Positions 6,025 to 14,793 of a stretch of DNA of 35,015 bases are shown piece after piece. The position numbers and the translations under genes are program-made. The notes under the pieces are model-generated. The model was not told the DNA's origin. It saw nothing but the letters and a program-made list of their open reading frames with translations, and made no database searches. The stretch comes from Oscillatoriales cyanobacterium SM2_2_1 (GTDB lineage: Bacteria > Cyanobacteriota > Cyanobacteriia > Pseudanabaenales > Pseudanabaenaceae): positions 1 to 35,015 of the forward strand of contig JAAUUH010000023.1 in the NCBI GenBank assembly GCA_012031145.1. The letters run 5' to 3'. How positions within the stretch are numbered: position 1 is the stretch's first letter; each line of letters opens with the position of its first letter.

Positions 6025-8415
6025 ATGGAGCACATTACCCATATCGGCGTGTTGGTGGATTGCTCCCAAATTGAGGAGGTTCTGACCTATCGTGTGCCGC
6101 CGGAGTGGTCGGTGCAAGTGGGGGATATTCTCACAGTACCCCTGGGGAGTCGCTACGTTGCTGGGATCGCACTTCAAGTGGGTGTAGATCCGGGCGATCG
6201 CCCCTGTAAGCCCATTGCGGCAGTGGTACGGTCGGGATTGTTACCGGCAGATTTTTGGCAGTTGCTACACTTGACGGCCACCTATTACCGCACCCCCCTG
6301 TGGCAGGTGGTAAAAACGGCGCTGCCACCGAAACTGTTGGATCGGGCCAACTACCGCCTACGTGTTATTGGCGAATCCCAAGCCCTAACGGGAGCGGCTC
6401 GGGAAGTTTGGGAGTTTTTACAGCCCTATCGCGATCGCCCCCAGGGAGTCAGCCGCAGCTTGATGTACCAGAGATTAGGGAACACAGCGGTGCTGGGTTG
6501 CCAAGTCCTGCAACGTCTGGGTTGTGTGGAAAGTTTTTTGGTGTTGCCGCCTAAGCCCCAACCGCGGATGGTGAACTATGTGGCGCTGCTGGATCCCCAC
6601 GCCGCCCAGACAGCGCGGCAGCAGGAAATTTTGGGAGTTTTGCAACGCTGCCATGGGGAGTGCGCCCAAAGTGAGTTACTGAAACTGGCGCGAACTACCT
6701 CTGCCAGCCTCAAACAGCTTCAAAAACTGGGAGCAATTGTCCTAGAGACGCGGGAGGTGCTGCGGGTGGGGGGCAAGGATCATCCTGTGGCCCGCGATTG
6801 CCCGCCCGACCTCACTGAACCGCAGCGGGCAGCCCTGGAACAGATTTTGCCGACCCTCGGGCAACGGCACAGCCACGAATTTCTCCTCTATGGAATTACG
6901 GGATCGGGAAAAACGGAAGTCTATTTGCGGGCGATCGCCCATGGGTTAGCCCAGGGTTTATCGGCTTTGGTTTTGGTACCCGAAATTGGTCTGACCCCCC
7001 AGCTTACGGATCGGTTTCGGGCGCGGTTTGGTGATGCCTGCGTGTTTCAATACCACAGCCAACTCTCCGATGGCGAGCGGTTCGACACCTGGCGCTTAAG
7101 CCTGCGCCCCCAACCCCAAGTGCTCATCGGTACCCGCTCGGCAGTATTCCTGCCCCTACCTAACCTGGGGCTCATTATTCTGGACGAAGAGCACGACAGC
7201 AGTTTTAAGCAGGATCAACCCCTCCCCTGCTACCATGCTCGCACCGTGGCCCAGTGGCGATCGCACCTTCAGGGCATCCCCATTATTTACGGCTCCGCTA
7301 CCCCCTCGACGGATCTATGGCATCGGTCAGAAAACCTTGACCTGACGCGGCTAGAACTGCCCCAGCGAATCGGCGATCGCCCCCGCCCGCCAATTGGCGT
7401 TGTGGATATGCGGGAAGAGCTCCGGGCAGGAAACTGGTCGATGTTTAGTCGCACCCTGAAAACGGCGATCGCCCAGATGCTCAGCCAAAGGCACCAGGGT
7501 ATCCTTTTTGTGCCCCGCCGCGGACATAGTACCTTTGTCTCCTGCCGCAGTTGTGGCCATGTGATGATGTGTCCCCATTGTGATGTTTCGCTCACCTACC
7601 ACCACAATGGACTGCTGCGCTGTCATTACTGTAACTACAGTCTGGCACAGCCCGACCGCTGCCCCGTCTGCCAATCTACCTATTTCAAGTTTTTTGGCAC
7701 CGGCACCCAAAAGGTGGTGCAGGAACTGGAACAGCTTTTTCCCAGCGCCCGCCTACTGCGGTTTGACAGCGACACCACCCAACGTAAGGATGCCTACCGC
7801 CAAATGCTGGATCAGTTTCGTGGTGGGGAAGCCGACCTGTTAATTGGCACCCAAATGCTCACCAAAGGCATGGACATTCCCCAAGTTACCTTAGTTGGCA
7901 TCATGGCCGCCGATGGGCAGCTCCACTTTAGCGACTTTCGCGCCGGGGAACGGGCGATGCAAACTCTGCTGCAAGTAGCGGGTCGTGCCGGACGTGGGGA
8001 GCAGCCGGGACAAGTTATCCTGCAAACCTATTCCCCAGAGCATCCAGTGATTCAAGCGGTCTGTGCCTACGACTGGGAGGGTTTTATGGTTTCAGAATTG
8101 GATCAACGCCGGGCATTTGCCTATCCTCCCTTTGGTCAGTTGGCGCTGCTGCATTTCAGTGGTCAAGTTGCCGAACACGTCATGGCGGCCGCTGGGGCGA
8201 TCGCCCAGGTTTTAACGCAGCAGACCAAGGGCATAGTGCTGGGCCCAGCTCCAGCCACGATCGCCAAGGTTGCTGATCGCTACCGTTGGCAAATTCTGGT
8301 CAAGTATCCACCCGACTGCCCCCTCGACCTGCCAGAGCTGGAGATCCTTAGGGCCCAATTGCCCCACCGACAGGTTCGCCTGACCCTCGACATCGATCCT
8401 CTCCAGATCCTTTAG
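6025..8415 (+). CDS. priA: Primosomal replication-restart helicase PriA
   Basis: PriA recognises stalled forks, unwinds DNA with 3'-5' polarity and reloads the replicative helicase. The 796 residues show the usual order. An N-terminal DNA-binding region (QIEEVLTYRVPPEWSVQVGD) is followed by the helicase core with Walker A GITGSGKTEVY near residue 290 and the DEEH box (ILDEEHDSSFKQD) near 387. The cysteine-rich zinc module lies at about 507-550 (CRSCGHVMMCPHC, CHYCNY, CPVC). Later helicase motifs include GTGTQKVVQELEQLFP, GTQMLTKGMD and QVAGRAGRG. The start has a good ribosome site (AGGAAG). The gene is complete. Confidence 0.97.
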   Translation: MEHITHIGVLVDCSQIEEVLTYRVPPEWSVQVGDILTVPLGSRYVAGIALQVGVDPGDRPCKPIAAVVRSGLLPADFWQLLHLTATYYRTPLWQVVKTALPPKLLDRANYRLRVIGESQALTGAAREVWEFLQPYRDRPQGVSRSLMYQRLGNTAVLGCQVLQRLGCVESFLVLPPKPQPRMVNYVALLDPHAAQTARQQEILGVLQRCHGECAQSELLKLARTTSASLKQLQKLGAIVLETREVLRVGGKDHPVARDCPPDLTEPQRAALEQILPTLGQRHSHEFLLYGITGSGKTEVYLRAIAHGLAQGLSALVLVPEIGLTPQLTDRFRARFGDACVFQYHSQLSDGERFDTWRLSLRPQPQVLIGTRSAVFLPLPNLGLIILDEEHDSSFKQDQPLPCYHARTVAQWRSHLQGIPIIYGSATPSTDLWHRSENLDLTRLELPQRIGDRPRPPIGVVDMREELRAGNWSMFSRTLKTAIAQMLSQRHQGILFVPRRGHSTFVSCRSCGHVMMCPHCDVSLTYHHNGLLRCHYCNYSLAQPDRCPVCQSTYFKFFGTGTQKVVQELEQLFPSARLLRFDSDTTQRKDAYRQMLDQFRGGEADLLIGTQMLTKGMDIPQVTLVGIMAADGQLHFSDFRAGERAMQTLLQVAGRAGRGEQPGQVILQTYSPEHPVIQAVCAYDWEGFMVSELDQRRAFAYPPFGQLALLHFSGQVAEHVMAAAGAIAQVLTQQTKGIVLGPAPATIAKVADRYRWQILVKYPPDCPLDLPELEILRAQLPHRQVRLTLDIDPLQIL

Positions 8416-8483
8416 CGCCATTCCCTGCCAACAGCGACCCCACGGGGGAGCGATACAATACATAGGATTCCATCTCCATTGCC

Positions 8484-9173
8484 ATGAGCCGCAGCCAAAA
8501 AATTCGTGCCGCCGAGGTCTTAATTCGCCTCAAGCGTCTCTACCCCTACGCCCCCTGCACCCTGACCGCCGAAACCCCGGTGCAGCTTTTGGTGGCTGTG
8601 ATCCTGTCGGCCCAGTGCACCGATGAGCGAGTCAATATGGTCACGCCCGAACTATTTCGCCGTTTCCCCGACGCCGCTGCGATCGCCCAAGCCGACCTCG
8701 ACGATCTAATGGAGCTGGTGCGCTCTACTGGCTTCTATCGCAACAAAGCCAAAAATATCCAAGCCACCTGCCAAATCCTCACCACGCAATACCAAGGGCG
8801 CGTCCCCGACCGAATGGACGACCTACTGAAATTGCCCGGTGTCGCCCGTAAGACGGCTAATGTGGTCTTGGCCCACGCCTATGGCATCAATGCGGGAGTC
8901 ACCGTTGACACCCATGTCAAAAGGCTCGCCAACCGCCTTGGTTTTACCAAGCATGACGAGCCTCTTAAAATTGAACGGGATCTAATGAAGCTAATTCCCC
9001 AGGAGGATTGGGAAAACTGGTCTATTCGGCTGATTTACCATGGGCGGGCCGTTTGCAATGCCCGCAAGCCGGAATGCGATCGCTGTGACCTATCTGATTT
9101 GTGCCCCAGCGCCCCAAAGGAGTCCCGCAGACCGCCTCAGAACTCGGGGGAGACAGCGGAAAAAATTGCCTAG
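8484..9173 (+). CDS. nth: Endonuclease III (DNA glycosylase/AP lyase)
   Basis: A base-excision repair enzyme that removes oxidised pyrimidines and cleaves the abasic strand. The 229 residues include the helix-hairpin-helix LPGVARKTANVVLAHA with catalytic K123, then VDTHVKR with the catalytic Asp 142. The C-terminal 4Fe-4S loop has C191-x6-C198-x2-C201-x5-C207. All catalytic and cluster ligands are present. The extra 20 residues at the C-terminus are polar and probably disordered. It follows priA by about 70 bp on the same strand, so repair and restart genes may be cotranscribed. Confidence 0.96.
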   Translation: MSRSQKIRAAEVLIRLKRLYPYAPCTLTAETPVQLLVAVILSAQCTDERVNMVTPELFRRFPDAAAIAQADLDDLMELVRSTGFYRNKAKNIQATCQILTTQYQGRVPDRMDDLLKLPGVARKTANVVLAHAYGINAGVTVDTHVKRLANRLGFTKHDEPLKIERDLMKLIPQEDWENWSIRLIYHGRAVCNARKPECDRCDLSDLCPSAPKESRRPPQNSGETAEKIA

Positions 9174-9263
9174 GGCGCGTCATCAGTTCAAGATAGAAGT
9201 CTTAAGGAGGATAGAAGCCCTAGGGAATCAGTGTTGCCGCGCCATCAAATTTTACGATTTGCC

Positions 9264-9340
9264 AGGCTAGGGGCTGAAACCCTTGCCGTAAAAGTATTTG
9301 ACAGTTATTTGACAGTTAAATGAGTAAGAACCCCTAGCCT
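9264..9340. terminator. Possible bidirectional terminator between nth and rpsR
   Basis: A perfect 10-bp inverted repeat, AGGCTAGGGG at 9264-9273 and CCCCTAGCCT at 9331-9340, brackets the space between the convergent nth and rpsR genes; the right arm overlaps the rpsR stop. The 57-nt loop is long for an intrinsic terminator and contains an 11-bp tandem repeat (9295-9316). Termination is inferred from position. Confidence 0.35.
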
Positions 9341-9555
9341 TCTTTGTTGATAAAAGGCAGGAGGGCAATAATGCGAGCCCGTTTGATCGCGGTGCCAAGG
9401 GCGCGCTGCTGCTTTGCTGTCAACCCCGTAATCCGTCGAGGGAGAATCTTGCCCCGCTCGGTGATGTATTTGCGCAAGAAATCGACATCTTTGTAGTCAA
9501 TGGGCGTATCGGGATGGAGCGGAGAAAGCCGCTTCCGGTAAAAGGGTGTGGTCAT
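9334..9555 (-). CDS. rpsR: 30S ribosomal protein bS18
   Basis: A 73-residue component of the small-subunit platform that contacts bS6. The sequence has [20 protein letters not shown], then [19 protein letters not shown] and [11 protein letters not shown], which are the conserved bS18 segments. It starts 2 bp after the rpmG stop, so the two form an rpmG-rpsR operon, a common cyanobacterial pairing. The right arm of a 10-bp inverted repeat overlaps its stop codon. Confidence 0.97.
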   Translation of the reverse strand: MTTPFYRKRLSPLHPDTPIDYKDVDFLRKYITERGKILPRRITGLTAKQQRALGTAIKRARIIALLPFINKEG

Positions 9556-9557
9556 CG

Positions 9558-9752
9558 TTACTTAATCTCTTTATGAACAGTATGTTTGTTGCAGTGGGGG
9601 CAGAATTTTTTAAGTTCTAACCGTGCGGTGGTATTACGACGGTTTTTCATTGTCGTGTAGCGCGATACGCCGGGCGATCGCTTATTGGCATTTGTCCGGC
9701 ATTCGGTACATTCAAGGGTGATGACAATCCGTACCCCTTTAGCTTTGGCCAT
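9558..9752 (-). CDS. rpmG: 50S ribosomal protein bL33
   Basis: A 64-residue large-subunit protein. It carries the full zinc-ribbon version (C15-x2-C18 in LECTECR and C51-x2-C54 in FCPHCNKH), so it is the zinc-binding C+ form. The segment [14 protein letters not shown] is typical. It is the first gene of the rpmG-rpsR unit. The Fur-like regulator at 2637 is unlinked, so zinc regulation of this gene cannot be inferred. Confidence 0.97.
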   Translation of the reverse strand: MAKAKGVRIVITLECTECRTNANKRSPGVSRYTTMKNRRNTTARLELKKFCPHCNKHTVHKEIK

Positions 9753-9836
9753 GGTGCTGTTTATTAGTAGACGCGGTCTTTTAATTTATCACATTAATTT
9801 TCCGGTGCGCAATCTTACCCAAAACCGACGTGATGC

Positions 9837-11255
9837 CTAAAGGAGTGTCAAGGTGCTGCTGCCGATTCCCAACTGTAGTCCCACGGTTGGGGTCATGGGC
9901 AATAGGGTCGTTAGCATCCACAATAGAATGCCCAGCCCCAAGCTATCGCGATCGCCCTCCACCTCAGAAAGCTCGTCTAGCATGGGACGTTCCTGGTTGC
10001 GGCGCAAAATCAAAATCAATCCCCCCCAATAAAGCGCTAAGGGATTAATCAGCGTTGACACCGCCAGTAAAACTAGGGTAACCACGCCTACGCCCGCCGC
10101 TGTTCGCCGACCGTACATGGCTTGCACCAACCGCCCCCCATCCAACTGACCAACGGGCAGGAGATTGAGGGCAGTGCCGACCATGCCAAACCAGCCAATC
10201 ACGGCCAAAATGTGAACGCCCACATAGTCGGCGCTGAGGGCATCGCCCAAGATCACCTTACCTAAAAGCCCCCCCAGCATTGAGGATTGGAACAGGCGGC
10301 AGGGCACCTCCAACGTGCCCCAACCTTTGGCGGAGCAATAAAGACCAGCCACCAAACACGCCAAGGACAGGAACCCACCCACTAAAGCCGGGGCGATCGC
10401 CAAGTCAAACAGTGCCGTTCGGCTGGGGAGGGGCGACAGAAAACGATGGAACGCCCCAAAGAGCCCCAGTTGGGACGACGGCAGGAGAAAGGGCCAACTT
10501 AGCTGAACCCGATAGTGGCGGGTGACTAGTCGCAATCCCCCCTCCCGCAGTCCCCAAATGCCGAGGAACAGGGACGACCACCCGATGACCTCAATCCAGG
10601 GTGTGGGCTGCGCCAAGCCGCCGCTAGTCAGTTGTTGCATCACGCTGCCCACGGTATAGACCGATGTCAGTAATAGCACGAGCGCCAAAACCTGCTGGGA
10701 TGGTAGCTCACCCGTTTGGCTGAGCGCTTGGGGTAATACGATCACCACTGGCTTGCCCTGCTGACCTTCCACCAAAAAGAGGGTGAACCGATCGCCTAGC
10801 TTTTCCTGGAGCCGTTTCTGAAGTTGCCCATAGGCCAAGTGGGCCGGGGCCCGTAAATTTCCCCGACAGATCGCTCCCCCTTGGTAGGTGCCCACCTCTG
10901 TGGCATAGAACGTGTCCACACTAAAAATACTTTGCAGGGCTTTGCGATCGGACTCATCCATGGACAAAGGAGCGGTCGGGGAGGCATTGGCCTTAGCCAA
11001 CTTCTGCTCTTGATTAACCAAGAATACGTAAACCATGGTTGAACCCACCAACAGCAGCAACAGGGCCGAAAGGTCCAAAAAAATGCCCAGACCAAATAGT
11101 CCAAAATAGGTTACCCATGGCAACAATAGCGCCACCAGTCGCAGCCACGACAAAAAAGCAGCAGTACCCATACCCCGCGATCGCCAGTACCCCCACCCTA
11201 ACAGCGCTAAGGTAAGGGCCACAACAGCAAAGGGTAGGTAAGAAGGAGAAGCCAT
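9837..11255 (-). CDS. EGY-like site-2 protease homologue lacking the HExxH motif
   Basis: From the ATG at 11255 the protein has 472 residues and many hydrophobic segments: two to three near the N-terminus, the rest after residue 185. It keeps the GNLR signature of EGY/S2P proteins (132-135, in CRGNLRAPA) and the second metal motif NLLPVGQLDGGR (364-375, Asp 372). The first motif, normally HELGH, reads REGGL (237-241) in LGIWGLREGGLRLV, so both zinc His residues are missing. The following RYGV-like and SPLPSRTALFDLAIA segments align well with active members. It is probably an inactive membrane pseudoprotease, as reported for plant EGY3. A GTG/ATG upstream start at 11282 is possible. Confidence 0.85.
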   Translation of the reverse strand: MASPSYLPFAVVALTLALLGWGYWRSRGMGTAAFLSWLRLVALLLPWVTYFGLFGLGIFLDLSALLLLLVGSTMVYVFLVNQEQKLAKANASPTAPLSMDESDRKALQSIFSVDTFYATEVGTYQGGAICRGNLRAPAHLAYGQLQKRLQEKLGDRFTLFLVEGQQGKPVVIVLPQALSQTGELPSQQVLALVLLLTSVYTVGSVMQQLTSGGLAQPTPWIEVIGWSSLFLGIWGLREGGLRLVTRHYRVQLSWPFLLPSSQLGLFGAFHRFLSPLPSRTALFDLAIAPALVGGFLSLACLVAGLYCSAKGWGTLEVPCRLFQSSMLGGLLGKVILGDALSADYVGVHILAVIGWFGMVGTALNLLPVGQLDGGRLVQAMYGRRTAAGVGVVTLVLLAVSTLINPLALYWGGLILILRRNQERPMLDELSEVEGDRDSLGLGILLWMLTTLLPMTPTVGLQLGIGSSTLTLL

Positions 11256-11514
11256 AGTCACTGAGCCAAATACGCACCTCATTGTACTCCTTGACTTCTC
11301 TTCCGCAGAGCACGCACCTATGACATAATCAACTAATAGCCTATCGAGAAACCGTGGTTTTCTGTCCTGTCAACCCCAGTCGCCAATGACATCCGGGCGA
11401 TGGATAGGGATCCATTTCTTGGTAGCACTCAGTTGCCCCAATTAATTCGGGGCGCTGCGCCTAGGAAGGTTTTGTTCGCTAAATTACAGTCCTGATTGGA
11501 ATTAAGGAGAATCT

Positions 11515-12537
11515 ATGGGCATCGCCGTAGAGCACGTCACCAAAAAGTTTGGGGAATTTCTAGCCATTGACGATGTTTGCCTCCAAGTGCCCACGGGCAG
11601 TTTGGTTGCACTTCTCGGACCCTCTGGTTCCGGTAAGTCTACCCTCCTGCGGATGATTGCCGGACTAGAGTCCCCCGATCAGGGGCGGATCGTGCTTACG
11701 GGTGAAGATGCTACCCAAAAGGATGTGCGCGATCGCGATATTGGCTTTGTGTTTCAGCACTATGCCCTGTTTAAGCATATGACTGTCCGTAAAAATATTG
11801 CCTTTGGGTTGGAGATTCGTAAGCAGCCCCGCCCAAAAATTCGCGCCCGGGTCGAAGAACTTCTAGAGCTGGTGCAACTAAAGGGATTGGGTGATCGCTA
11901 CCCCCATCAACTTTCCGGTGGGCAGCGGCAGCGGGTGGCCCTAGCCCGGGCCCTAGCCGTAGAACCTAGCATTTTGCTCCTAGATGAACCCTTTGGAGCC
12001 CTCGATGCCAAGGTGCGCCAAGAACTCCGCAGTTGGCTGCGTCATCTCCACGACGATGTGCATGTCACCACTGTGTTTGTCACCCATGACCAAGAAGAAG
12101 CCATGGAGGTCTCTGACTATGTGGTGGTGATGCACCGTGGCCGCGTTGAACAGGTGGGTACCCCAGCCGAAATTTACGATCGCCCCCAAACGTCCTTTGT
12201 GATGAGTTTTATCGGGCCCGTGAATATTTTGCCCGCCCATGCCCCCCTTTCTTCCCCTAGGGCGATCGGCGATCGCCAAGATCAGCAGCGTGTCTTTGTC
12301 CGTCCGCGGGACATAAACATCAGTGTGATTCCCACCCCGGACACGGTGCCCGCCAAAATCCACCGCCTCACCCATTTAGGCTGGGAAGTGAAGCTTGACT
12401 TGCTCCTCGAAGACGGTCACACCCTCCAAGCCCACCTTAGCCGTGAGCAGTTTGACCCCCTTGGGCTAACCCCTAGCCAAACGGTTCACATCAACCCCAA
12501 AACCATCAAATCCTTTCCCCTTGACTATGCCATATAG
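11515..12537 (+). CDS. cysA: Sulfate/thiosulfate ABC transporter ATP-binding protein CysA
   Basis: The 340-residue ATPase energises sulfate or thiosulfate uptake at the inner membrane. Walker [10 protein letters not shown] spans 35-43, the Q-loop Gln is 81, the signature LSGGQ is 133-137, Walker B LLLDEP is 154-159 and the switch His is 191. The C-terminal TOBE-like region (about 230-340) contains GPVNILPA and RPRDINI, as in CysA. The start has a clear AAGGAG site 8 bp upstream. The permease and binding-protein genes (cysT, cysW, sbpA) are not next to it: upstream is the EGY-like gene, downstream a dead IS1. Molybdate or another anion is a less likely substrate. Confidence 0.88.
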   Translation: MGIAVEHVTKKFGEFLAIDDVCLQVPTGSLVALLGPSGSGKSTLLRMIAGLESPDQGRIVLTGEDATQKDVRDRDIGFVFQHYALFKHMTVRKNIAFGLEIRKQPRPKIRARVEELLELVQLKGLGDRYPHQLSGGQRQRVALARALAVEPSILLLDEPFGALDAKVRQELRSWLRHLHDDVHVTTVFVTHDQEEAMEVSDYVVVMHRGRVEQVGTPAEIYDRPQTSFVMSFIGPVNILPAHAPLSSPRAIGDRQDQQRVFVRPRDINISVIPTPDTVPAKIHRLTHLGWEVKLDLLLEDGHTLQAHLSREQFDPLGLTPSQTVHINPKTIKSFPLDYAI

Positions 12538-12542
12538 CTATG

Positions 12543-13256
12543 CAGCGTTGCCATGATGGATAAAATACCAAATCGCCCCAATGTCGTTACTCAACTTCTG
12601 GGAGAAGGACAAGATTTAACGAACCAAGCACCCGACGCGCTGCCGTAAAGTGTGGTTAAAGCGCTCAATATAGGTGGTTTTTCAGTTTCCTTGCCCACCG
12701 CTCGATGTCATTCGCTCGGTGGCACCAGCTCCTTCACCTCCCACAAAATGGCGAAGCAAATCGCCCACTGGCGGTAGGTCGCGATCCATCGCCAATCAAA
12801 TCCACGGCTTATTCTCCCTAGAGCCAATAAACAACCCCATCTCACTCCACTGAAATGATCAACCGACCTGTTTTTTGGGGTGACTTCAACGGCTTTGAGA
12901 ATCTGGTGAAACTTCTAATTGATGTACCGTTGTAGGCACCGCTTAGACACTCCTGGGACGTGCAAGGCGTTCAAGCAATAATTCATCAATCAATCGGCTG
13001 ATGTATAGCTATATTCGGATAGGTTCGGACATCGAAGGAAAAGGGGGTTTAGGGGCTGCGCCCCAGTCAGGGGTTTCACCCCTGCACCCCGTCCTGACCA
13101 AGTTATTTACAGCTATATTGCATTTCTACATTGCATTTCTACAAACTGCCGCCCACTGTCTTGGCACCGGAATCGTGGTTTACCGTAATGGCATGTCCGT
13201 ATTTGATGACCTTTTGATGATCTCGGTAGATTGCATTTGGGACAGTTGCTGGAATG
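12543..13256 (-). pseudogene. IS1-family transposase remnant, split by repeat R2
   Basis: On the minus strand the piece above R2 (13118-13250) encodes a zinc ribbon: NCPKCNLPRSS, then PRFRCQDSGRQFVE, with one expected Cys changed to Ser. After R2 the frame resumes with ISRLIDELLLERL (about 12957-12999), then CLQRYIN-KFHQ, QWSEMGLFIGSRENK, YIERFNHTLRQRVGCLVR and LSFSQKLSNDIGAIWYFIHH near 12543. These occur in the order of IS1 InsA/InsB. Several in-frame stops and at least one frameshift are present. The gene is dead, and the 114-bp repeat sits between the zinc ribbon and the helix-turn-helix. Confidence 0.85.
13004..13117 (+). repeat. 114-bp dispersed repeat, copy R2
   Basis: Begins TATAGCTATATTCGG and ends TTATTTACAGCTATA. 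It carries the hairpins GGGGCTGCGCCCC and GGGGTTTCACCCC. It lies inside the coding frame of the IS1-family transposase remnant. At its right edge the 13-mer ATTGCATTTCTAC is tandemly doubled (13117-13142). It matches R3 (30897-31010) in the same orientation and R1 (288-401) inverted. Confidence 0.92.
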
Positions 13257-13648
13257 GCTGGCAATCGTTGAAATTTTGAGGCTGCCAGCTTGCCATTGCT
13301 GTGCGCTACTACCCATGGAGGCAATGGAGAACTCAAAGCCACGGCGGAACCACTCCCTGATGGGGCATTTTAGCTCTCTATTCCTGGGAAAACTTGAGAA
13401 CTTCGCTTCCTTTCCCAAGACCCGTATGTTTATTTACTGAAATTCTTGGCGTTCTGAGGCTCGCGAAGTTTGCCTGTTTCAACTAGGGAGTTACCCGTAT
13501 TTTTTTGGTGGATACCGCCTCAGATTAACATCTGAGCCATGGCATGAGAGTTGATTCTAGAAAGTGGCAGAACATTTACAAGAATTTGCGATCGCCATCT
13601 TTGTTTCTAAGCACCGGAATGGCAGTTGTTCCGCCGCCGCCACGAAAT
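13257..13648. other. Intergenic stretch without recognisable gene
   Basis: Short frames on both strands resemble nothing known. Part of it may be upstream DNA of the dead IS1 element. A single HIP1 palindrome occurs near 13588, where ordinary coding DNA resumes. Confidence 0.5.
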
Positions 13649-14122
13649 TCAAAGAACCTCGGCATCCACCGCATCCGAAGCGGGCTCAAAAACCGGATTG
13701 ATCTCATAGTGCACCCGTAGCCCATTGCTATTATTTCGCTCCGCCTCCGCCACAAAACGGTGCACCTCCCACTCCGATGTAAAGGTGCCAATGTGACGTA
13801 AGGTGTCTTTGCGATGGCGCTCCAAATAGGTCCATAGTTCCCAAGCGATCGGAATTGGCTGTACCTCTGGATCTGGGTCTGGGGTAGGAGGAGGTGCCCA
13901 ACCAAGGGAGCGGATCTCATCGGCAGCGATGATTCGCTCTTGCCCATCGTCGGTCTCCGCAATGAGATTCTGACTTTGGATCTCTTTAATAGTGAGAGGC
14001 TGCTGGTTAATTAGTAGCCGGTCGCCCGCCCTCAAAAGCAATTGCCCTAGAGGTGTGACGAGGGGGAGTGGAGCCGATTCGGGCGCTTGGGGACGGGGCT
14101 CCGGATTCACCAAGCGTAGCAC
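13649..14122 (-). CDS. Hypothetical protein, third gene of an unknown cassette
   Basis: The frame gives 157 residues from a GTG at 14122, overlapping the previous gene by 16 bp. The N-terminal half has a short beta-rich segment, LLLRAGDRLLINQQPLTI, then IKEIQSQNLIAETDDGQERI. A proline/aspartate-rich linker (PPPTPDPDPEVQP) separates it from a C-terminal helical part with WELWTYLERHRKDTLRHIG and WEVHRFVAEAERNNSNGLRV. I do not recognise the family. It looks like two small domains joined by a flexible linker. Overlap with the ribbon-helix-helix-like gene upstream implies translational coupling. Confidence 0.6.
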   Translation of the reverse strand: MLRLVNPEPRPQAPESAPLPLVTPLGQLLLRAGDRLLINQQPLTIKEIQSQNLIAETDDGQERIIAADEIRSLGWAPPPTPDPDPEVQPIPIAWELWTYLERHRKDTLRHIGTFTSEWEVHRFVAEAERNNSNGLRVHYEINPVFEPASDAVDAEVL

Positions 14123-14355
14123 TCCCCCAACTGAAGCTGAAGCTGGTCAATTTGCTGTTGCAAGGGTTGGAGGAACGGCTGAAGGGAATCCTTCAGATTA
14201 ACCGCAGGTTGAGCATGGGGTTCTTGGTTAAACGACTGTTCTAGGAGTCGAATTAACCAGTCTGTGACCGTCAAGCGCTCTCCATCGGCTGCACGTTTCA
14301 CCTGTTGCCACAGCTCTAGAGGAAAGCGAAAAGTCACCTGCCGAAATTGGATCAT
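14107..14355 (-). CDS. Small ribbon-helix-helix-like protein with coiled coil
   Basis: The 82-residue protein begins MIQFRQVTFRFPLELWQQVK, then RAADGERLTVTDWLIRLLEQSF. A short beta strand with TFRFP followed by two helices is the pattern of small ribbon-helix-helix DNA-binding proteins or antitoxins. The C-terminal half, LQPFLQPLQQQIDQLQLQLG, has a Leu/Gln heptad pattern and probably forms a coiled coil. It lies between two unknown genes on the same strand, 54 bp after one and overlapping the other, so it may regulate the cassette. DNA binding is inferred from the pattern only. Confidence 0.65.
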   Translation of the reverse strand: MIQFRQVTFRFPLELWQQVKRAADGERLTVTDWLIRLLEQSFNQEPHAQPAVNLKDSLQPFLQPLQQQIDQLQLQLGECYAW

Positions 14356-14409
14356 GCCGCTGCGTGAATGATTGAACCCGGTTCACAGTATAACTGCTCC
14401 CGCCCCCAC

Positions 14410-14673
14410 CTAACTGAGGTGCAAATTGAAGCGCGGAGTTAACCGATGCACTTGGTCTTGCCAATGTAAGATGACAAAGTCGTAATCTTCCACCATCATC
14501 AGCAATAAATAGGAGCGCCGCTCAATGAGTTGATCAAAAACATCCTCATTGGGGCACAAAATTTGCAGAGTGCGTCCAGCTTCCAAGAGGGTGCAAAGTC
14601 GCATCACATGCCGTGTCCAGAAAAAATGGCGGAACTGTGTTTCCACATAAACCAGATGCAAACGGTCAATCAT
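14410..14673 (-). CDS. Hypothetical protein, first gene of an unknown cassette
   Basis: An 87-residue protein starting MIDRLHLVYVETQFRHFFWT. It is rich in aromatic and hydrophobic residues, with a central LLEAGRTLQILCPNEDVFDQ and a block RRSYLLLMMVEDYDFVILHW. It ends RLTPRFNLHLS. There is no signal peptide or clear membrane segment. I do not recognise the family; it may be a small alpha/beta domain. It leads a run of three minus-strand genes and is divergent from the SDR gene at 14794. Confidence 0.55.
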   Translation of the reverse strand: MIDRLHLVYVETQFRHFFWTRHVMRLCTLLEAGRTLQILCPNEDVFDQLIERRSYLLLMMVEDYDFVILHWQDQVHRLTPRFNLHLS

Positions 14674-14793
14674 GCGCCCCCCAAGCTACCTAGTAGCAAC
14701 TCAAGAAACTTGTATTATCACCAGAAAAATAGGCTAGCGTCAAGCTCAAATAGACGATAAAATGATTAAGATTTATGACAGCGGTTAAATTTC

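Noticed and set aside
7351-7710. Minus-strand frame inside priA
   Set aside because: Antisense shadow of the conserved PriA zinc module; no independent support.
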